A stretch of 64,000 nucleotides of DNA from Paenibacillus aestuarii (GCF_027789125.1 NZ_JAQFVF010000065.1:1-64000); one strand, 5' to 3'; positions 1 to 9,636 are shown, numbered from the stretch's first letter. Notes: a model not told the origin generated them from the letters alone. Translations and numbers: made by a program.

Positions 1-251
1 AGCTGACGAGATTGTTAATCTCTTTTAAAGTTTAGAGTCGATTACTCGACTTGCTTCTCACTCGTTGTTCAGTTTTCAAAGAACAATTCTCTTTCGTTCG
101 CCGCCGCGTTACCGAAGCAGCGAAAAGTAATATACCATTTTCAAAACCTAATTGCAAGTGTTTTTTTTCGATTCATTTCTCGAAGATATTCAACAAGCTC
201 AGACCTTCTGAAAAACCCCACTGCATGTCCTGTTCAGAAGACAGGAATGAA
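1..251 (-). other. rRNA operon leader (5' transcribed region, 16S lies beyond the left edge)
   Basis: Read on the minus strand, 67-84 gives GTTCTTTGAAAACTGAAC, the boxA-type antitermination element found in front of 16S rRNA in Bacillus and relatives. It lies downstream of two strong tandem promoters, and no protein gene fits. The mature 16S gene would start to the left of position 1. The open frame at 51-317 on the plus strand is a chance frame across this leader. Basis: the motif and promoters are seen in the sequence; the rrn assignment follows from the known Bacillus leader layout. Confidence 0.8.
129..157 (-). promoter_or_regulatory. rrn promoter P2 (downstream of the tandem pair)
   Basis: On the minus strand the -35 is TTGCAA (152-157), followed by a 17-nt spacer and the -10 TATATT (129-134). 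It sits about 123 bp downstream of P1 with the same spacing and the same -10, the usual arrangement of tandem rRNA promoters. Confidence 0.75.
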
Positions 252-280
252 AATATACCATGGCCGCTAAAAAAATGCAA
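252..280 (-). promoter_or_regulatory. rrn promoter P1 (upstream of the tandem pair)
   Basis: On the minus strand the -35 is TTGCAT (275-280), followed by a 17-nt spacer and the -10 TATATT (252-257). It points left into the rRNA leader. Confidence 0.75.
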
Positions 281-337
281 TGCTTTGATTTTTTATTTTT
301 TAGGCATTATAAATTAGCCCCCTCTCACAGAAATATA

Positions 338-367
338 TTTACAAACACATGTTCGGTATATTATAAT
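338..367 (+). promoter_or_regulatory. putative sigma-A promoter of the VOC gene
   Basis: TTTACA (338-343), an 18-nt spacer and TATAAT (362-367). It lies about 80 nt before the start codon at 446 and diverges from the rRNA promoters. Confidence 0.5.
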
Positions 368-445
368 TGGTCATGGGTAATAATGGAATTGAAGAAGCAG
401 TTTTACTCATGTCCCATAAACCAATTAATTAGGAGCTGATAACAA

Positions 446-871
446 ATGGCAGTAACATTAATCCCTTACTTAGTTATGGAAGGAAACGCACAGGAAGCCA
501 TTGAGTTTTATAAGAAAGCATTAGATGCTGAATTGCTTTTCAGCACTACTTTCGGAGAGATGCCAGCAAATCCGGATTTCCCGTTGCCTGCCGAAGCCAA
601 AGATCTTGTCGCTCACGCTACAATTAAAATCGGCAACTCAGAAATCATGTTCTCCGATTCTTTCCCAGGACAACCTGTGAACAAAGGAAATCAAGTGACC
701 ATTTGTGTATCAATGGATGACAAAGCAACAGCAGAACGATTTTTTACTGCCTTGCAACAGGAAGGACAAGTGAATATGCCTTTGCAGGAAACGCATTTCA
801 GTCCTGCGTATGGCATCGTAACAGATAAATTTGGCATACCTTTTCAAATTTACACAGAAAGCAAGCGTTAG
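446..871 (+). CDS. VOC (glyoxalase/bleomycin-resistance superfamily) protein, PhnB/YjdN-like
   Basis: A 141-residue protein with two beta-alpha-beta-beta-beta halves: residues ~1-65 begin with PYLVMEGNAQEAIEFYKKAL, and residues ~75-138 end with the FGIPFQIY strand that is typical of PhnB-like members. PhnB is a historical name; family members are metal-dependent or metal-less fold relatives, and no phosphonate role is implied. The start is an ATG 10 nt after AGGAG (431-435). It is a single-gene unit between its own promoter and a terminator at 894-932. The substrate cannot be told from the sequence. Confidence 0.85.
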   Translation: MAVTLIPYLVMEGNAQEAIEFYKKALDAELLFSTTFGEMPANPDFPLPAEAKDLVAHATIKIGNSEIMFSDSFPGQPVNKGNQVTICVSMDDKATAERFFTALQQEGQVNMPLQETHFSPAYGIVTDKFGIPFQIYTESKR

Positions 872-893
872 TTAGATGATATAAGGCAAAGTT

Positions 894-932
894 AAGGAAG
901 GTCTCCTCTTGAAGGCAAAACCTTCCTTTTCT
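894..932 (+). terminator. intrinsic terminator after the VOC gene
   Basis: AAGGAAGG and CCTTCCTT arms around a ~18-nt loop, followed by a T-rich run (TTTTCTTCTTT). Confidence 0.75.
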
Positions 933-1057
933 TCTTTATATTCTCCAGTCCCCCAACTTGCCAAGTTCTCATTACGAGCCAATCTACCCTGTCAACCAAC
1001 TGCTTAATAAACAACCTTCAATCATTCGACTATTTAAATCAATAGCAAAATAACACA

Positions 1058-1097
1058 TAAAAAGCCAGGGAAGGATTCCAAATCCTTTACCCTGACT
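1058..1097 (-). terminator. intrinsic terminator at the end of the sugar cluster
   Basis: On the minus strand, CAGGGTAAAGGAT pairs with ATCCTTCCCTG (one bulge) and is followed by GGCTTTTTAT. It ends the cluster whose last gene stops at 1137. The rest of 872-1136 shows nothing gene-like. Confidence 0.75.
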
Positions 1098-1136
1098 AGT
1101 AATTGATAGAACGCAATTTGTTTGGTCACTGAAAAT

Positions 1137-1988
1137 CTATAACGAGTTGATCAATTGTTTGATATTCGAAACAGAACGGGTCGAACCTAGTCGCTGTTCT
1201 TCATTGCCTTCAAACTCTACGCTGATCCACCCTCCAAAGCCTGAGTCTCGCAAGCTTGTTAATAAATGACCCAGTTCAACGCTTCCCTCACCGATTATTG
1301 TACCCGTATACAGTTCGCCTGAAATAGCGGGATAAATGTCTCCTTGGAAATCTTCACTCACCTTAATAAAATCTTTGCAGTGAACATGACCAATCACCTG
1401 ATGGAGCTGCACCATGGCATCTCGTGGATTTTCGTCAGCCAACAGAAAGTTGCCCATATCGAAGGTGCTGCGAAGTGCGAGCGAATCAACTTCTTCGATG
1501 ATGGATTTAACTTGGCTCGCTTTGCCGGCAAACTGCCCGTGATTTTCCAGACAGAGCACAATATTTCGCTTACCAGCGTACTCGGCGGCTTCTTTTAAAC
1601 CATTGATGATCCATTGGCGAGCTTGTTCTGAGACCTCTCCCTCCTGATGGCTTCCGGAGAAGACACGGACCACGTTAGCACCGAACGCAGCAGCATAATC
1701 AACTGAACTTAACACCTGTTGAAGCTGCATGCGACGATCCTCTTCAGTTGGCAGGGCAAAATTATTACTTGCGCTAACGCATGCAACCTGAAGATTTTCT
1801 TGCTGGAGCGTTTTTTCAATTTGGTTCACGTCACCCGCAGATTCCAAGAACCGATACAGTAACTCAACACCGTCAGCCATCGTCTCCCGGCGAGCGAAAC
1901 GAATAAAGTCTGTATTCGTCCACGTTTTATTATACAAATAGCGATGACAGCTCCATATGCTCAAACTGATTTTGTTGGCAAATTTCAT
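1137..1988 (-). CDS. sugar phosphate isomerase/epimerase-like TIM-barrel protein
   Basis: 283 residues of the xylose-isomerase-like TIM-barrel superfamily (IolE/IolI/AP-endonuclease-2 fold). Visible signatures are CLENHG near residue 146 (metal-ligand Glu), STFDMGN near 174 (Asp), GHVHCKDF near 200 (His) and SVEFEGNEE near 256 (Glu), which together form the usual divalent-metal site. The ATG overlaps the stop of the upstream dehydrogenase gene as ATGA, so the two are translationally coupled. It is the last gene of the carbohydrate cluster. It is likely to isomerise or epimerise the product of the dehydrogenase; the exact substrate is unknown. Confidence 0.85.
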   Translation of the reverse strand: MKFANKISLSIWSCHRYLYNKTWTNTDFIRFARRETMADGVELLYRFLESAGDVNQIEKTLQQENLQVACVSASNNFALPTEEDRRMQLQQVLSSVDYAAAFGANVVRVFSGSHQEGEVSEQARQWIINGLKEAAEYAGKRNIVLCLENHGQFAGKASQVKSIIEEVDSLALRSTFDMGNFLLADENPRDAMVQLHQVIGHVHCKDFIKVSEDFQGDIYPAISGELYTGTIIGEGSVELGHLLTSLRDSGFGGWISVEFEGNEEQRLGSTRSVSNIKQLINSL

Positions 1989-3079
1989 GCTTTCGCCGCC
2001 TTAAGCGCCTCTTTATCTTGCTCAAATCGGATCTCTTTGCCTGTGAATGCCGATTCATAGACAGCGCATATGATTTTCATGAGCTCAACGCCGTCCTCAA
2101 CCGGACTTAAAGTCACATCATTACCTTGACAGCAGCGAACGAAATGGTCAATTTCGTTTTGGAACCCCGATTTAAAGTCAAAAGTCAGCGTATCCGCCTG
2201 TGGAATCAGATTAAGCATGATGTCGTGTTTTTCCGTTGCAATCTGCAATTCCGGCTCAACCTGAGCTCCGCCTTTAGTTCCGAAGATACTTATTGTACCG
2301 TCATTCTTAATAGCGTGCAGTGTAAAGCTGACATCCACCATCAAAGAAGCACCGTTCTCGAAGCGGATCAGCGCGTTCGCAAGATCTTCCACATCGTTAT
2401 GCTTAGCGTCGTAGTCTGCGGCTTGATAATACGAGAGATGCTTCACATTCGCGCGATTACCTAATTTGCTATAGGTATTACCTGATACAGACAACACCTT
2501 CGGCTTGCCCATCAAATACCAACAAATATCAATAGCATGCACGCCTAGATCGATGAGAGGGCCGCCTCCGGAGCGCTTTTTATCCGCAAACCATCCACCC
2601 GGATTACCAAGACGGCGCAAATAGCTGGCTTTTGCATAATAAATTTCGCCTAAATCACCTGCCTCGATGAAACGGCGAAGCATTTGCGTCGTATTGCCGT
2701 AACGACGGACGAATCCTACTTGGAATACCTTGGAGCTGCGTTGAACAGCTGTTTGAACCTCTAGCGCTTGCTCCACTGTCTGACATAGCGGTTTTTCACA
2801 TAAGACATGCTTGCCTGCTTCGATAGCCGCAATACTGATTTCGGCATGCGAATGATTCCACGTACAGATGCTTACAGCCTCAATCTCAGGATTAGCCAAA
2901 AACGCTTGCAGATCGGAATAAACGTTGGAAATTCCGTATTTCCCTGCTTTCTCCTCAGCACGTTCACGGTTTACATCACAGATTGCATACAGTTCAACCG
3001 CAGCGTTATTCGCATATGCGTCCAGATGCATGTTTGATATGGAGCCTGCACCAACAACACCGACTTTCAACTTATTCAT
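1985..3079 (-). CDS. Gfo/Idh/MocA family NAD(P)-dependent oxidoreductase
   Basis: 364 residues. The N-terminal Rossmann motif is GVVGAGSISNMH (residues ~6-17), the family EKPLCQT motif carries the catalytic Lys near 95, and the C-terminal GFO_IDH_MocA domain has GGGPLIDLGVHAIDICWYL. The start was moved to the ATG at 3079, which follows GGGAGA and begins MNKLKVG; the longer frame upstream is not family-like. ATGAATAA links it to the preceding MFS gene (8-bp overlap), and ATGA links it to the isomerase. The family oxidises or reduces sugar and inositol hydroxyls. The pairing with an isomerase repeats what is seen at 9637-11585. Confidence 0.88.
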   Translation of the reverse strand: MNKLKVGVVGAGSISNMHLDAYANNAAVELYAICDVNRERAEEKAGKYGISNVYSDLQAFLANPEIEAVSICTWNHSHAEISIAAIEAGKHVLCEKPLCQTVEQALEVQTAVQRSSKVFQVGFVRRYGNTTQMLRRFIEAGDLGEIYYAKASYLRRLGNPGGWFADKKRSGGGPLIDLGVHAIDICWYLMGKPKVLSVSGNTYSKLGNRANVKHLSYYQAADYDAKHNDVEDLANALIRFENGASLMVDVSFTLHAIKNDGTISIFGTKGGAQVEPELQIATEKHDIMLNLIPQADTLTFDFKSGFQNEIDHFVRCCQGNDVTLSPVEDGVELMKIICAVYESAFTGKEIRFEQDKEALKAAKA

Positions 3080-4310
3080 AGTACATCTCTCCCTTATTAT
3101 GCGTTTTCTCTTCTTCGCGAGCTTCTCTTCGAACAGCAACTGCAAACATGACAGTGAAACCTGCCACACCAAGCAGTGCTAATATTGAACTGAACCTATA
3201 CATCGCTTGCGGACCTAACATTTGAAAGATCCAGCCACCGGCGATCCCGGCAATAATACCGGACAAGCCGCCCCAACTTAAGGCATATACCGCTTGCCCC
3301 GAAGCCCGGTAGGCAGATGGAATCAGATAAGCCGTTAATTGCGTGCCCACATAGTAATAACCAGCAAAGGTGATAGAATTCAAAGCCTGTATACAAAGAA
3401 TGTGATAAGGCGATGTCGCCTCAGCCATCAAGAACCAGCGAAGCGCGTACAGTAAACTAACAGCGGCTAGGCAAAGAATCATACTTCTCCTTTCCTTGCG
3501 CAGAAACCGGTCGAACAGCAAATAGACAGGTATTTCAAAAATAGAGGCAAAGAAGGCGGACCATCCGACTAAACCTGTACTGCCACCTAAATCCGACATA
3601 TAAATAGAGACAAAGGTGTTGTTCATAGCATTCGGAATTGAAATCAGAATACCCATCACAATAAACGTCATAAACCACTTGTTTCCTATTACCTGTAAAT
3701 AATTGCTGCTTTGAACAGTAGCCGCTTGCTCTCTACTCCCGCTCCCATTAGGCAGCATGAACGCTAATAGAATAGACAATCCCATCATCAAAGCGCACAC
3801 GACCCAAAGCTGGCGAATACCAAGCCATTCCATCACAGGCCCTGTCCCTAAGGCCAGCAGCGCCCAACCGAGAGCTCCCCAAAGTCGAAAGGAGCCAAAC
3901 TTATACGGTGTATGTTCAATAGCTTCTAGAATTAGACTGTTGCTTTGAGAAAACAAAGGACTTTGAAAGAAGAAAAAGACTAGCAAAAAAGTGATAATAA
4001 GCGAGTATGCATTGAAAAAAAAGACCAATTGCAAGCTTATTAAGCTGCCGATCAACAAGGCGATCAGGATTCGTCTTACATTAACCAGGCGGTCACTCCA
4101 GTAGCCCCAAAACGGATTGGCGATTAACGAGAGAATCGGCCCGCCTGCCAGCAGCAGACTAATGCCGATACTGGACATGCCGAAGCTCTTCAAGTAGAGC
4201 GGAAAAAATGAACTATAGATGGCGAAAGTCCCGTATAAGATGAAATTAAAACCTTTTATAACTTGAAAAGGATGTGATTTAATCACGGAAAATGCTGACA
4301 TGAATGCCAC
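3072..4310 (-). CDS. MFS transporter (MFS_1-like, nucleoside/sugar symporter type)
   Basis: 412 residues with about 12 hydrophobic spans. The loop 2-3 motif is NPFWGYWSDR (residues ~64-73), as in the LacY/NupG-like MFS_1_like group. The start is uncertain: GTG at 4310 lies 4 nt after AAAGGA, and ATG at 4301 lies 13 nt after it. It lies between the YesN regulator and the dehydrogenase in the same operon, so it may import a second substrate or export a product. The substrate is not determined by sequence. Confidence 0.82.
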   Translation of the reverse strand: MAFMSAFSVIKSHPFQVIKGFNFILYGTFAIYSSFFPLYLKSFGMSSIGISLLLAGGPILSLIANPFWGYWSDRLVNVRRILIALLIGSLISLQLVFFFNAYSLIITFLLVFFFFQSPLFSQSNSLILEAIEHTPYKFGSFRLWGALGWALLALGTGPVMEWLGIRQLWVVCALMMGLSILLAFMLPNGSGSREQAATVQSSNYLQVIGNKWFMTFIVMGILISIPNAMNNTFVSIYMSDLGGSTGLVGWSAFFASIFEIPVYLLFDRFLRKERRSMILCLAAVSLLYALRWFLMAEATSPYHILCIQALNSITFAGYYYVGTQLTAYLIPSAYRASGQAVYALSWGGLSGIIAGIAGGWIFQMLGPQAMYRFSSILALLGVAGFTVMFAVAVRREAREEEKTHNKGEMYYE

Positions 4311-4328
4311 TCTATCCTTTCTAAGCTC

Positions 4329-5900
4329 TTAAGTCGTATGAGCAAGCTTCCGATATTGAGTTGGCGTGATTCCAGTGTATGTTTTAAAGATGGCGCAGAA
4401 GTACTTATATTCCTTGTATCCAACACTTTCGGCGATTTCAAAGACGCGGTCATCCGTACCCGTCAGCCTAGCTTTCGCCTGTTCGATCCGAACTTCGTTT
4501 AAATACTCAGCGAAGCCCTTACCGAACTTCTGCTTGAAAAGAATACTGAAATAATTCGGAGTTATTTTCAGCCAGGCAGCGATTTCCGAAGCTTTGAGGT
4601 CCTTATTGTATCTGGCCTCAATGTAGGATTTCACTCTGTCGGCCAACCAAGTGTTTTTACCTGTAAGCGAGGTATGAATCAGTGCATACATCGATTCCAA
4701 CTCGGCACGTAGCAGCGATTCCATGGCTCTATAGGAATTATGCGCGACCAGATCAATTTCTTGAGTGTGAAAAATATCAGGATAGCCACTCAAGTCAATT
4801 CCTGTCGCCCGCAGTTTCCGCTGAAGGATAATGACCAGCTCCTGAAACGCATGCCAAACCTCCTTGATGAGACTACCACTCTCACGGAATTCCCGCATGA
4901 TCTCGCCAATCTGCTGATCCAGCCCTGCCTCGTTCTCTTGAAATAAGACATGATTCAATTTTTTCTCCATCTCTATCAAATCAGGAAGACGGTGATTTCT
5001 TTTCGCAATCCGCTCTTCGTCATGAAGTATAACCGGGGACGACAACAAGAGCACCGCATACTGCAATAAGGAGATCGCCTCCAAACAGGCGGCACGAATA
5101 TGCTCCGAACTTGCAAATGGACAGGAAATACTTGCATACAGACTAACATCGTCGGACAACTTCAGTGTGCCAAATAATGCATCATACAAATCCTTCGTCT
5201 TCACCGATAGAGGAGCTGCGACAAAAGTGAGCAGCATGTTGGGATGCTGGAAAAAGGAAACCGTTTCAAGCCCTATTGGTTGTAGGGCGGCATCGATACG
5301 TCTTTCCCACAGAGCCCGCATTTCTCTGCGCACCTCTTCTGTCGAGCGATCGTTCCATTGCGCATAATCGGCAACTTGCGTAGCAATCATCCAGCAGTTG
5401 GACGATCCGTTACTTACGATCAGGGCGTCATCCACGTAAAGATCAGCCCCTCCCTGCTGCAGCTGCCCGTTAAGCCACTGACGCTTGCGTTCAACCTGTT
5501 GATCGTCTCTAAGCTTCTGTTCCTGGCCGATCTCGACACCTATTCGCTGTACCATGGTCATGAGTTCATCGATGTTAACTGGTTTTAACAAATAATCTTT
5601 AATCCCGAGGCGCAGAGCCTGCCGTGCATACTCAAAATGGTCGTATCCGCTAATAATGACGACCCGGGCATTAGGGTAGCGCGTCTTCAATTGTTTGGAC
5701 AGCTCGAGTCCGTCCATACCGTCCATATTAATATCAGTTAACACGACGTCTACAGGGTTGTGTTCCATGAATGCAAGCGCATCCAAACCGTCATAGGCTT
5801 CTCCGACCACCTCCACACCAATCGTTTCCCAGGAAATAGTCTGCCTTAGACCTTGGCAAATAATGGGTTCATCGTCTACAATCAGCATTGTGATGGTCAT
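4329..5900 (-). CDS. YesN-type response regulator (receiver + AraC DNA-binding domain)
   Basis: 523 residues. The receiver domain covers residues ~1-120, with D9/D10, the phospho-acceptor D56 in DVVLTD and K near 106 in LLKP. A long linker of the YesN type follows, then an AraC HTH pair at ~415-520 (NYFSILFKQKFGKGFAEYLNEVR, ending TGITPTQYRKL). The ATG overlaps the kinase stop as ATGA. It is inferred to activate the cluster's own transport genes, as YesN/LytT-like regulators beside CUT1 ABC systems usually do. Confidence 0.9.
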   Translation of the reverse strand: MTITMLIVDDEPIICQGLRQTISWETIGVEVVGEAYDGLDALAFMEHNPVDVVLTDINMDGMDGLELSKQLKTRYPNARVVIISGYDHFEYARQALRLGIKDYLLKPVNIDELMTMVQRIGVEIGQEQKLRDDQQVERKRQWLNGQLQQGGADLYVDDALIVSNGSSNCWMIATQVADYAQWNDRSTEEVRREMRALWERRIDAALQPIGLETVSFFQHPNMLLTFVAAPLSVKTKDLYDALFGTLKLSDDVSLYASISCPFASSEHIRAACLEAISLLQYAVLLLSSPVILHDEERIAKRNHRLPDLIEMEKKLNHVLFQENEAGLDQQIGEIMREFRESGSLIKEVWHAFQELVIILQRKLRATGIDLSGYPDIFHTQEIDLVAHNSYRAMESLLRAELESMYALIHTSLTGKNTWLADRVKSYIEARYNKDLKASEIAAWLKITPNYFSILFKQKFGKGFAEYLNEVRIEQAKARLTGTDDRVFEIAESVGYKEYKYFCAIFKTYTGITPTQYRKLAHTT

Positions 5901-7690
5901 CGTATCCCCTCCTGTTCATTCATTTGATACGGAAATCTGATACGCACGCAAGTTCTGTCACGAGACGGCTCCGAAGGCAGCTCAATCCCGTAGCCACTGC
6001 CATACTCAAGCAAAATTCGTTCATGAATATTACAGATCGCATGATTCATTACACTCTCGTCACCGGTTTGTTTTTGAAGAACTCTGTATAGCACCTCAAG
6101 CTTTTCTTTGGCAAAACCAGCTCCTGAGTCGATAACTTCAATCAGCACATCAGGCCCATCGATATAACAACGAACATCAATTCTACCACCACCACGTGTA
6201 AACCCATGCTTAATGCTGTTCTCCACAAGCGGTTGAATAATTTTCTTTAAAATTACAGCCTGGTTTAACGTAGATTCCATATACAGGGTGAACTTCAACT
6301 TGCTTCCCATTCGCTTCTGCTGCAAATTCAAATAATCACGGACAAAATCTAATTCTTCAGGCATAGTCGTATATCGCTTCCCGCTATTCTGCCCCATCCG
6401 AAAAAAGCGGGATAGCGTCTCAATCAACTGGCTCGTCTCCACTGCCTTTTCCAATCGGGCTGTCCATCGAATCATATCGAGCGTGTTATATAAAAAATGA
6501 GGATCCATTTGACTCTGAAGAATTCGAAGCTCCGATTCCTTTTGCCGGATCTCCAGCTTGTACTTCTTATCAATCAGTTCTTTAATGGTCATGACCATGT
6601 TATTGAATTGCCGCCCAAGCTCCCCAACCTCATCACGGGTACGGACCTTTACCTGAGCAGAAAAGTCGCCCTTTTTCAACCGGGACGTCTGTCTGCTCAA
6701 CTCAAGCATAGGGCGGATCATGGCAAGCTCGAACCCGATCAGAGCTAATAATCCAAAAATAAGGATTACCAGAATCAAAAACTTTAACGAAGCCTTAATC
6801 GCATCTGTTTTTTGAACGATCGCTTGGTCCTTGATCATGGCCACGATGCTCCACCCTGTCGATTTCATCGGCTGGCTGAACACAATGTAAGAAGTCCCGG
6901 CTTCTGTCAAGGAAGCGACTTTATTGATCGGTCTCGCCTTCAAATCTTTGAGCAGCGCGTCGCTTGGATATGGGTGCCCAATTAGTGATTCATTTGGATG
7001 AAGCAGCACCTCGCCGCCCGGACGAACGATAAAGATGGAGCCCTGATCCTGGGGAACTGCAGCGTTCAATAGATCTGTAAATTCGGACTCATCCAATCGC
7101 ACGATCACTTCTCCAACCGGACGCGAAGGATTATCAAAAGAATTTATAACCCTGAACATGGAGACAACGCGTTTGCCCCCTCGCCAACCGCTCTCCAGCT
7201 TATAGGAGTCCGTCCAGACAACTGCCCCTTTATTTGCTTGGGCTAAATCCGTCCACGGCTGCTCCTGCCCCACGACAGGCTCACCCATCTGCAGCTGGTT
7301 CCCGCCTACGCCTTGGAGTGAAATCGACTTAATATATCGCTTGGACATAATTTGAAAAGCAATGAAGCCTTCAATCGCCGTTTGGTCCTTATTCATCTGC
7401 TGCATATTCGAAGGTGTTGTAGGAGTTTCCATGAAGCTTCTGAAATTCTCCTGATAAATCATGTAATCCGATAAATCTTCTACGGCTTTGATTTTCTCGG
7501 ACAAATTCAATTCGATCGTATTTAAATTCTTTTCCATAGAATCGATGAACTGCTGCCGCAAAATGGCATCGTAACGGCTCAAGATGACGTTTCCGATCAA
7601 CAAAGAGGGGAGAGTCACCAAAAGGATGAAGATGGCCACCGACTTTTGTCTTAAACTGAAATGCAGCAACGAGTATCTGTTAAAATGCAT
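5897..7690 (-). CDS. YesM-type sensor histidine kinase
   Basis: 597 residues. TM1 is near residues 15-37, an extracellular sensor region at ~40-290 is Cache-like, TM2 is near 300-325, a HAMP domain follows, the His_kinase core (LQSQMDPHFLYNTLDMIRW, with His in PHFLYN) comes next, and the HATPase is at ~490-590 (NSIKHGF, DSGAGF). The ATG at 7690 is preferred over GTG at 7699 because GGGGGAG lies 8 nt before the ATG but abuts the GTG. It forms a 4-bp-overlap pair with the regulator and presumably senses the sugar outside the cell. Confidence 0.9.
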   Translation of the reverse strand: MHFNRYSLLHFSLRQKSVAIFILLVTLPSLLIGNVILSRYDAILRQQFIDSMEKNLNTIELNLSEKIKAVEDLSDYMIYQENFRSFMETPTTPSNMQQMNKDQTAIEGFIAFQIMSKRYIKSISLQGVGGNQLQMGEPVVGQEQPWTDLAQANKGAVVWTDSYKLESGWRGGKRVVSMFRVINSFDNPSRPVGEVIVRLDESEFTDLLNAAVPQDQGSIFIVRPGGEVLLHPNESLIGHPYPSDALLKDLKARPINKVASLTEAGTSYIVFSQPMKSTGWSIVAMIKDQAIVQKTDAIKASLKFLILVILIFGLLALIGFELAMIRPMLELSRQTSRLKKGDFSAQVKVRTRDEVGELGRQFNNMVMTIKELIDKKYKLEIRQKESELRILQSQMDPHFLYNTLDMIRWTARLEKAVETSQLIETLSRFFRMGQNSGKRYTTMPEELDFVRDYLNLQQKRMGSKLKFTLYMESTLNQAVILKKIIQPLVENSIKHGFTRGGGRIDVRCYIDGPDVLIEVIDSGAGFAKEKLEVLYRVLQKQTGDESVMNHAICNIHERILLEYGSGYGIELPSEPSRDRTCVRIRFPYQMNEQEGIR

Positions 7691-7806
7691 TATGTCCACT
7701 CCCCCTAACCGGTCTTATTCCTCATTTTACTATAAAACGGGAGCAACCTGGCTAAAAAGGAAAGGAAAACCGGGACTTAAAGAAGGGGAAATTAGACCTG
7801 GGTGTT

Positions 7807-8634
7807 TTATCCTTTGACAGCCCCCGCTGTCATCCCTTGTACCAGCTGCTTTTCCATTGCCAAGTAAAACGCTACAAGCGGAATAAGTGCCATCGACAAA
7901 GCTGCCATCTGCAGCGTTTGAAAGCGTGTCTCCGTTCCAGCGAAATTGGCCAAGCCGAGCGGAAGTGTCTTCAATGCCGCTTTATTAATGAGTACAAGAG
8001 CGAATAAAAACTCATTCCAATTATAAATAAAGTTGATAATGATAACAGTAGCCAGCGCTGGACGGGTCATTGGCAATATGATCGACCAAAAGATCCGATA
8101 AAGCCCGGCGCCGTCCATAACCGCCGACTCCTCGATATCTTTGGGGAAGGCTTGCATGAATCCCACGAGAATGAAAATCGTAATCGAGAGGTGAAAAGCC
8201 GTGTAAGGAAGCACCAGTGAGAGGTGCGAATTCAATAAGCCAACTTTTTTCATGATAATAAAAATGGGCACTAAAGTAGCATGAATCGGAATGGTCATCC
8301 CGATAATAAACAAGCCGTAAAGCCAACCGCGCAGGCGGAAATGAAATCTGGACAAAAAGTAGGAGGTTAACGCACCAAGCAGTACCGTTAAAACGATCGC
8401 ACCTACGGTCACAATGACACTGTTCCAGAAATACGTGCCTAGATGCGCAACCTTCCAGGCGCTTGTATAGTTGCTAAGTTTCCATAACTTCGGTAGTCCC
8501 AGCGGATTGGTCGCGTAATCTTCCTCTGATTTGAAAGAACTGACAACCATCCAGACGATCGGGATGATGTTAATGACGCTTAGCACAGCTAAGACTAGAT
8601 GAATGATCGTTTTTTTTCCTAAAGATGTTCGCAT
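7807..8634 (-). CDS. carbohydrate ABC transporter permease, MalG-like (CUT1)
   Basis: 275 residues with six membrane spans. The EAA loop (EESAVMDGAGLYRIFWSIILP, near residues 180-200) docks the ATPase, and the C-terminus EKQLVQGMTAGAVKG is the classic CUT1 MalG end. ATG 4 nt after GGAGG. It pairs with the MalF-like permease just upstream. No ATPase gene is in the cluster, so a shared MsmX-type ATPase encoded elsewhere is inferred. Confidence 0.93.
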   Translation of the reverse strand: MRTSLGKKTIIHLVLAVLSVINIIPIVWMVVSSFKSEEDYATNPLGLPKLWKLSNYTSAWKVAHLGTYFWNSVIVTVGAIVLTVLLGALTSYFLSRFHFRLRGWLYGLFIIGMTIPIHATLVPIFIIMKKVGLLNSHLSLVLPYTAFHLSITIFILVGFMQAFPKDIEESAVMDGAGLYRIFWSIILPMTRPALATVIIINFIYNWNEFLFALVLINKAALKTLPLGLANFAGTETRFQTLQMAALSMALIPLVAFYLAMEKQLVQGMTAGAVKG

Positions 8635-8661
8635 AGCGCCTCCTTTCCCGGCATGAACGTG

Positions 8662-9534
8662 TTAGCCGTTTCTTCGAGTAATTAATTTGGCTGCATAAAT
8701 GGCTATTAAGCTGAATAGCAGGATGAGGATGGAGACTGAGCTTCCCAACCCAAAGTCACTATTGTTGAACGCTTGCGTGTACATATAAATGGTCATAACT
8801 TCCGTATTATGAGCAGGCCCGCCAGCCGTCATCACATAAATCAAATCGAAAATCCGGAAGCTGTTGCTGATGGAGAAGATCAAGGTTACCCAGATCGTTT
8901 CTTTCAGCATCGGCAGCGTAATGAGCCAGAATCGTTTCCAACCCGTAGCGCCGTCCATGACGGCAGCTTCCCGGATTTCTTCGGGAATATTTTGCAATCC
9001 GGCCAGGAAGATAACCATGTAGAATCCATAGTTTTGCCATAAATAGGTGATACTTACTGACAGCATGCCCCACTGCGGAGCACCTAGCCAGTTTTGTTTC
9101 CAACTCCCTAAGCCAAACAATCCGAGCACATTGTTAAGCAGACCGGATTCCGTGCCGTAGACCATATTCCAGATTAGTGACACGATAACCGCCGAAATAA
9201 TGACAGGCAGGAAAAGTACGGATCGGTAAACTTTGAGCCCGCGAAGCGAGCGGTTCAAGATCACTGCAAAGAACAAGCCTACCGGCAATTGACCGAGAAT
9301 TCCGCTAAGCATCATGAACAGGTTGTTTGTTACGCCCTTCCAAAAGATGCCGTCCTTTAAGACCGAGATATAATTATCCAGCCCTATAAAGGACATGTGG
9401 GACAACCCGTTCCAATTAAAAAATGAGTAGTAAAAAGACATGGCAACCGGGATCATCGCAATCCCAATATAAATGATCAAAGCCGGCAGCATGCCGACAA
9501 ATATTGCCAATCCCATCCGCTTCGTAATATTCAT
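8662..9534 (-). CDS. carbohydrate ABC transporter permease, MalF-like (CUT1)
   Basis: 290 residues with six membrane spans. The EAA loop is EEIREAAVMDGATGWKRFW (~residues 197-215), and it ends in RNG, typical of short MalF/UgpA proteins. RBS AAGGAGA. It is followed 27 nt later by the MalG partner. Together with the lipoprotein at 11647-12981 it forms the importer. Confidence 0.93.
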   Translation of the reverse strand: MNITKRMGLAIFVGMLPALIIYIGIAMIPVAMSFYYSFFNWNGLSHMSFIGLDNYISVLKDGIFWKGVTNNLFMMLSGILGQLPVGLFFAVILNRSLRGLKVYRSVLFLPVIISAVIVSLIWNMVYGTESGLLNNVLGLFGLGSWKQNWLGAPQWGMLSVSITYLWQNYGFYMVIFLAGLQNIPEEIREAAVMDGATGWKRFWLITLPMLKETIWVTLIFSISNSFRIFDLIYVMTAGGPAHNTEVMTIYMYTQAFNNSDFGLGSSVSILILLFSLIAIYAAKLITRRNG

Positions 9535-9636
9535 AGGCGGCTCTCCTTTGCTCTAGATGATAGGCTGAGAGACGCAAGAAGACGGAACCCGGCAGGCTCC
9601 GCCTCTTTGGCAGCCGGTTAGCGGCTCGCTGCGCTC

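Noticed and set aside
51..317. 88-codon open frame at the left edge
   Set aside because: It covers the rRNA leader, promoters and boxA on the opposite strand, has no RBS and no family resemblance.
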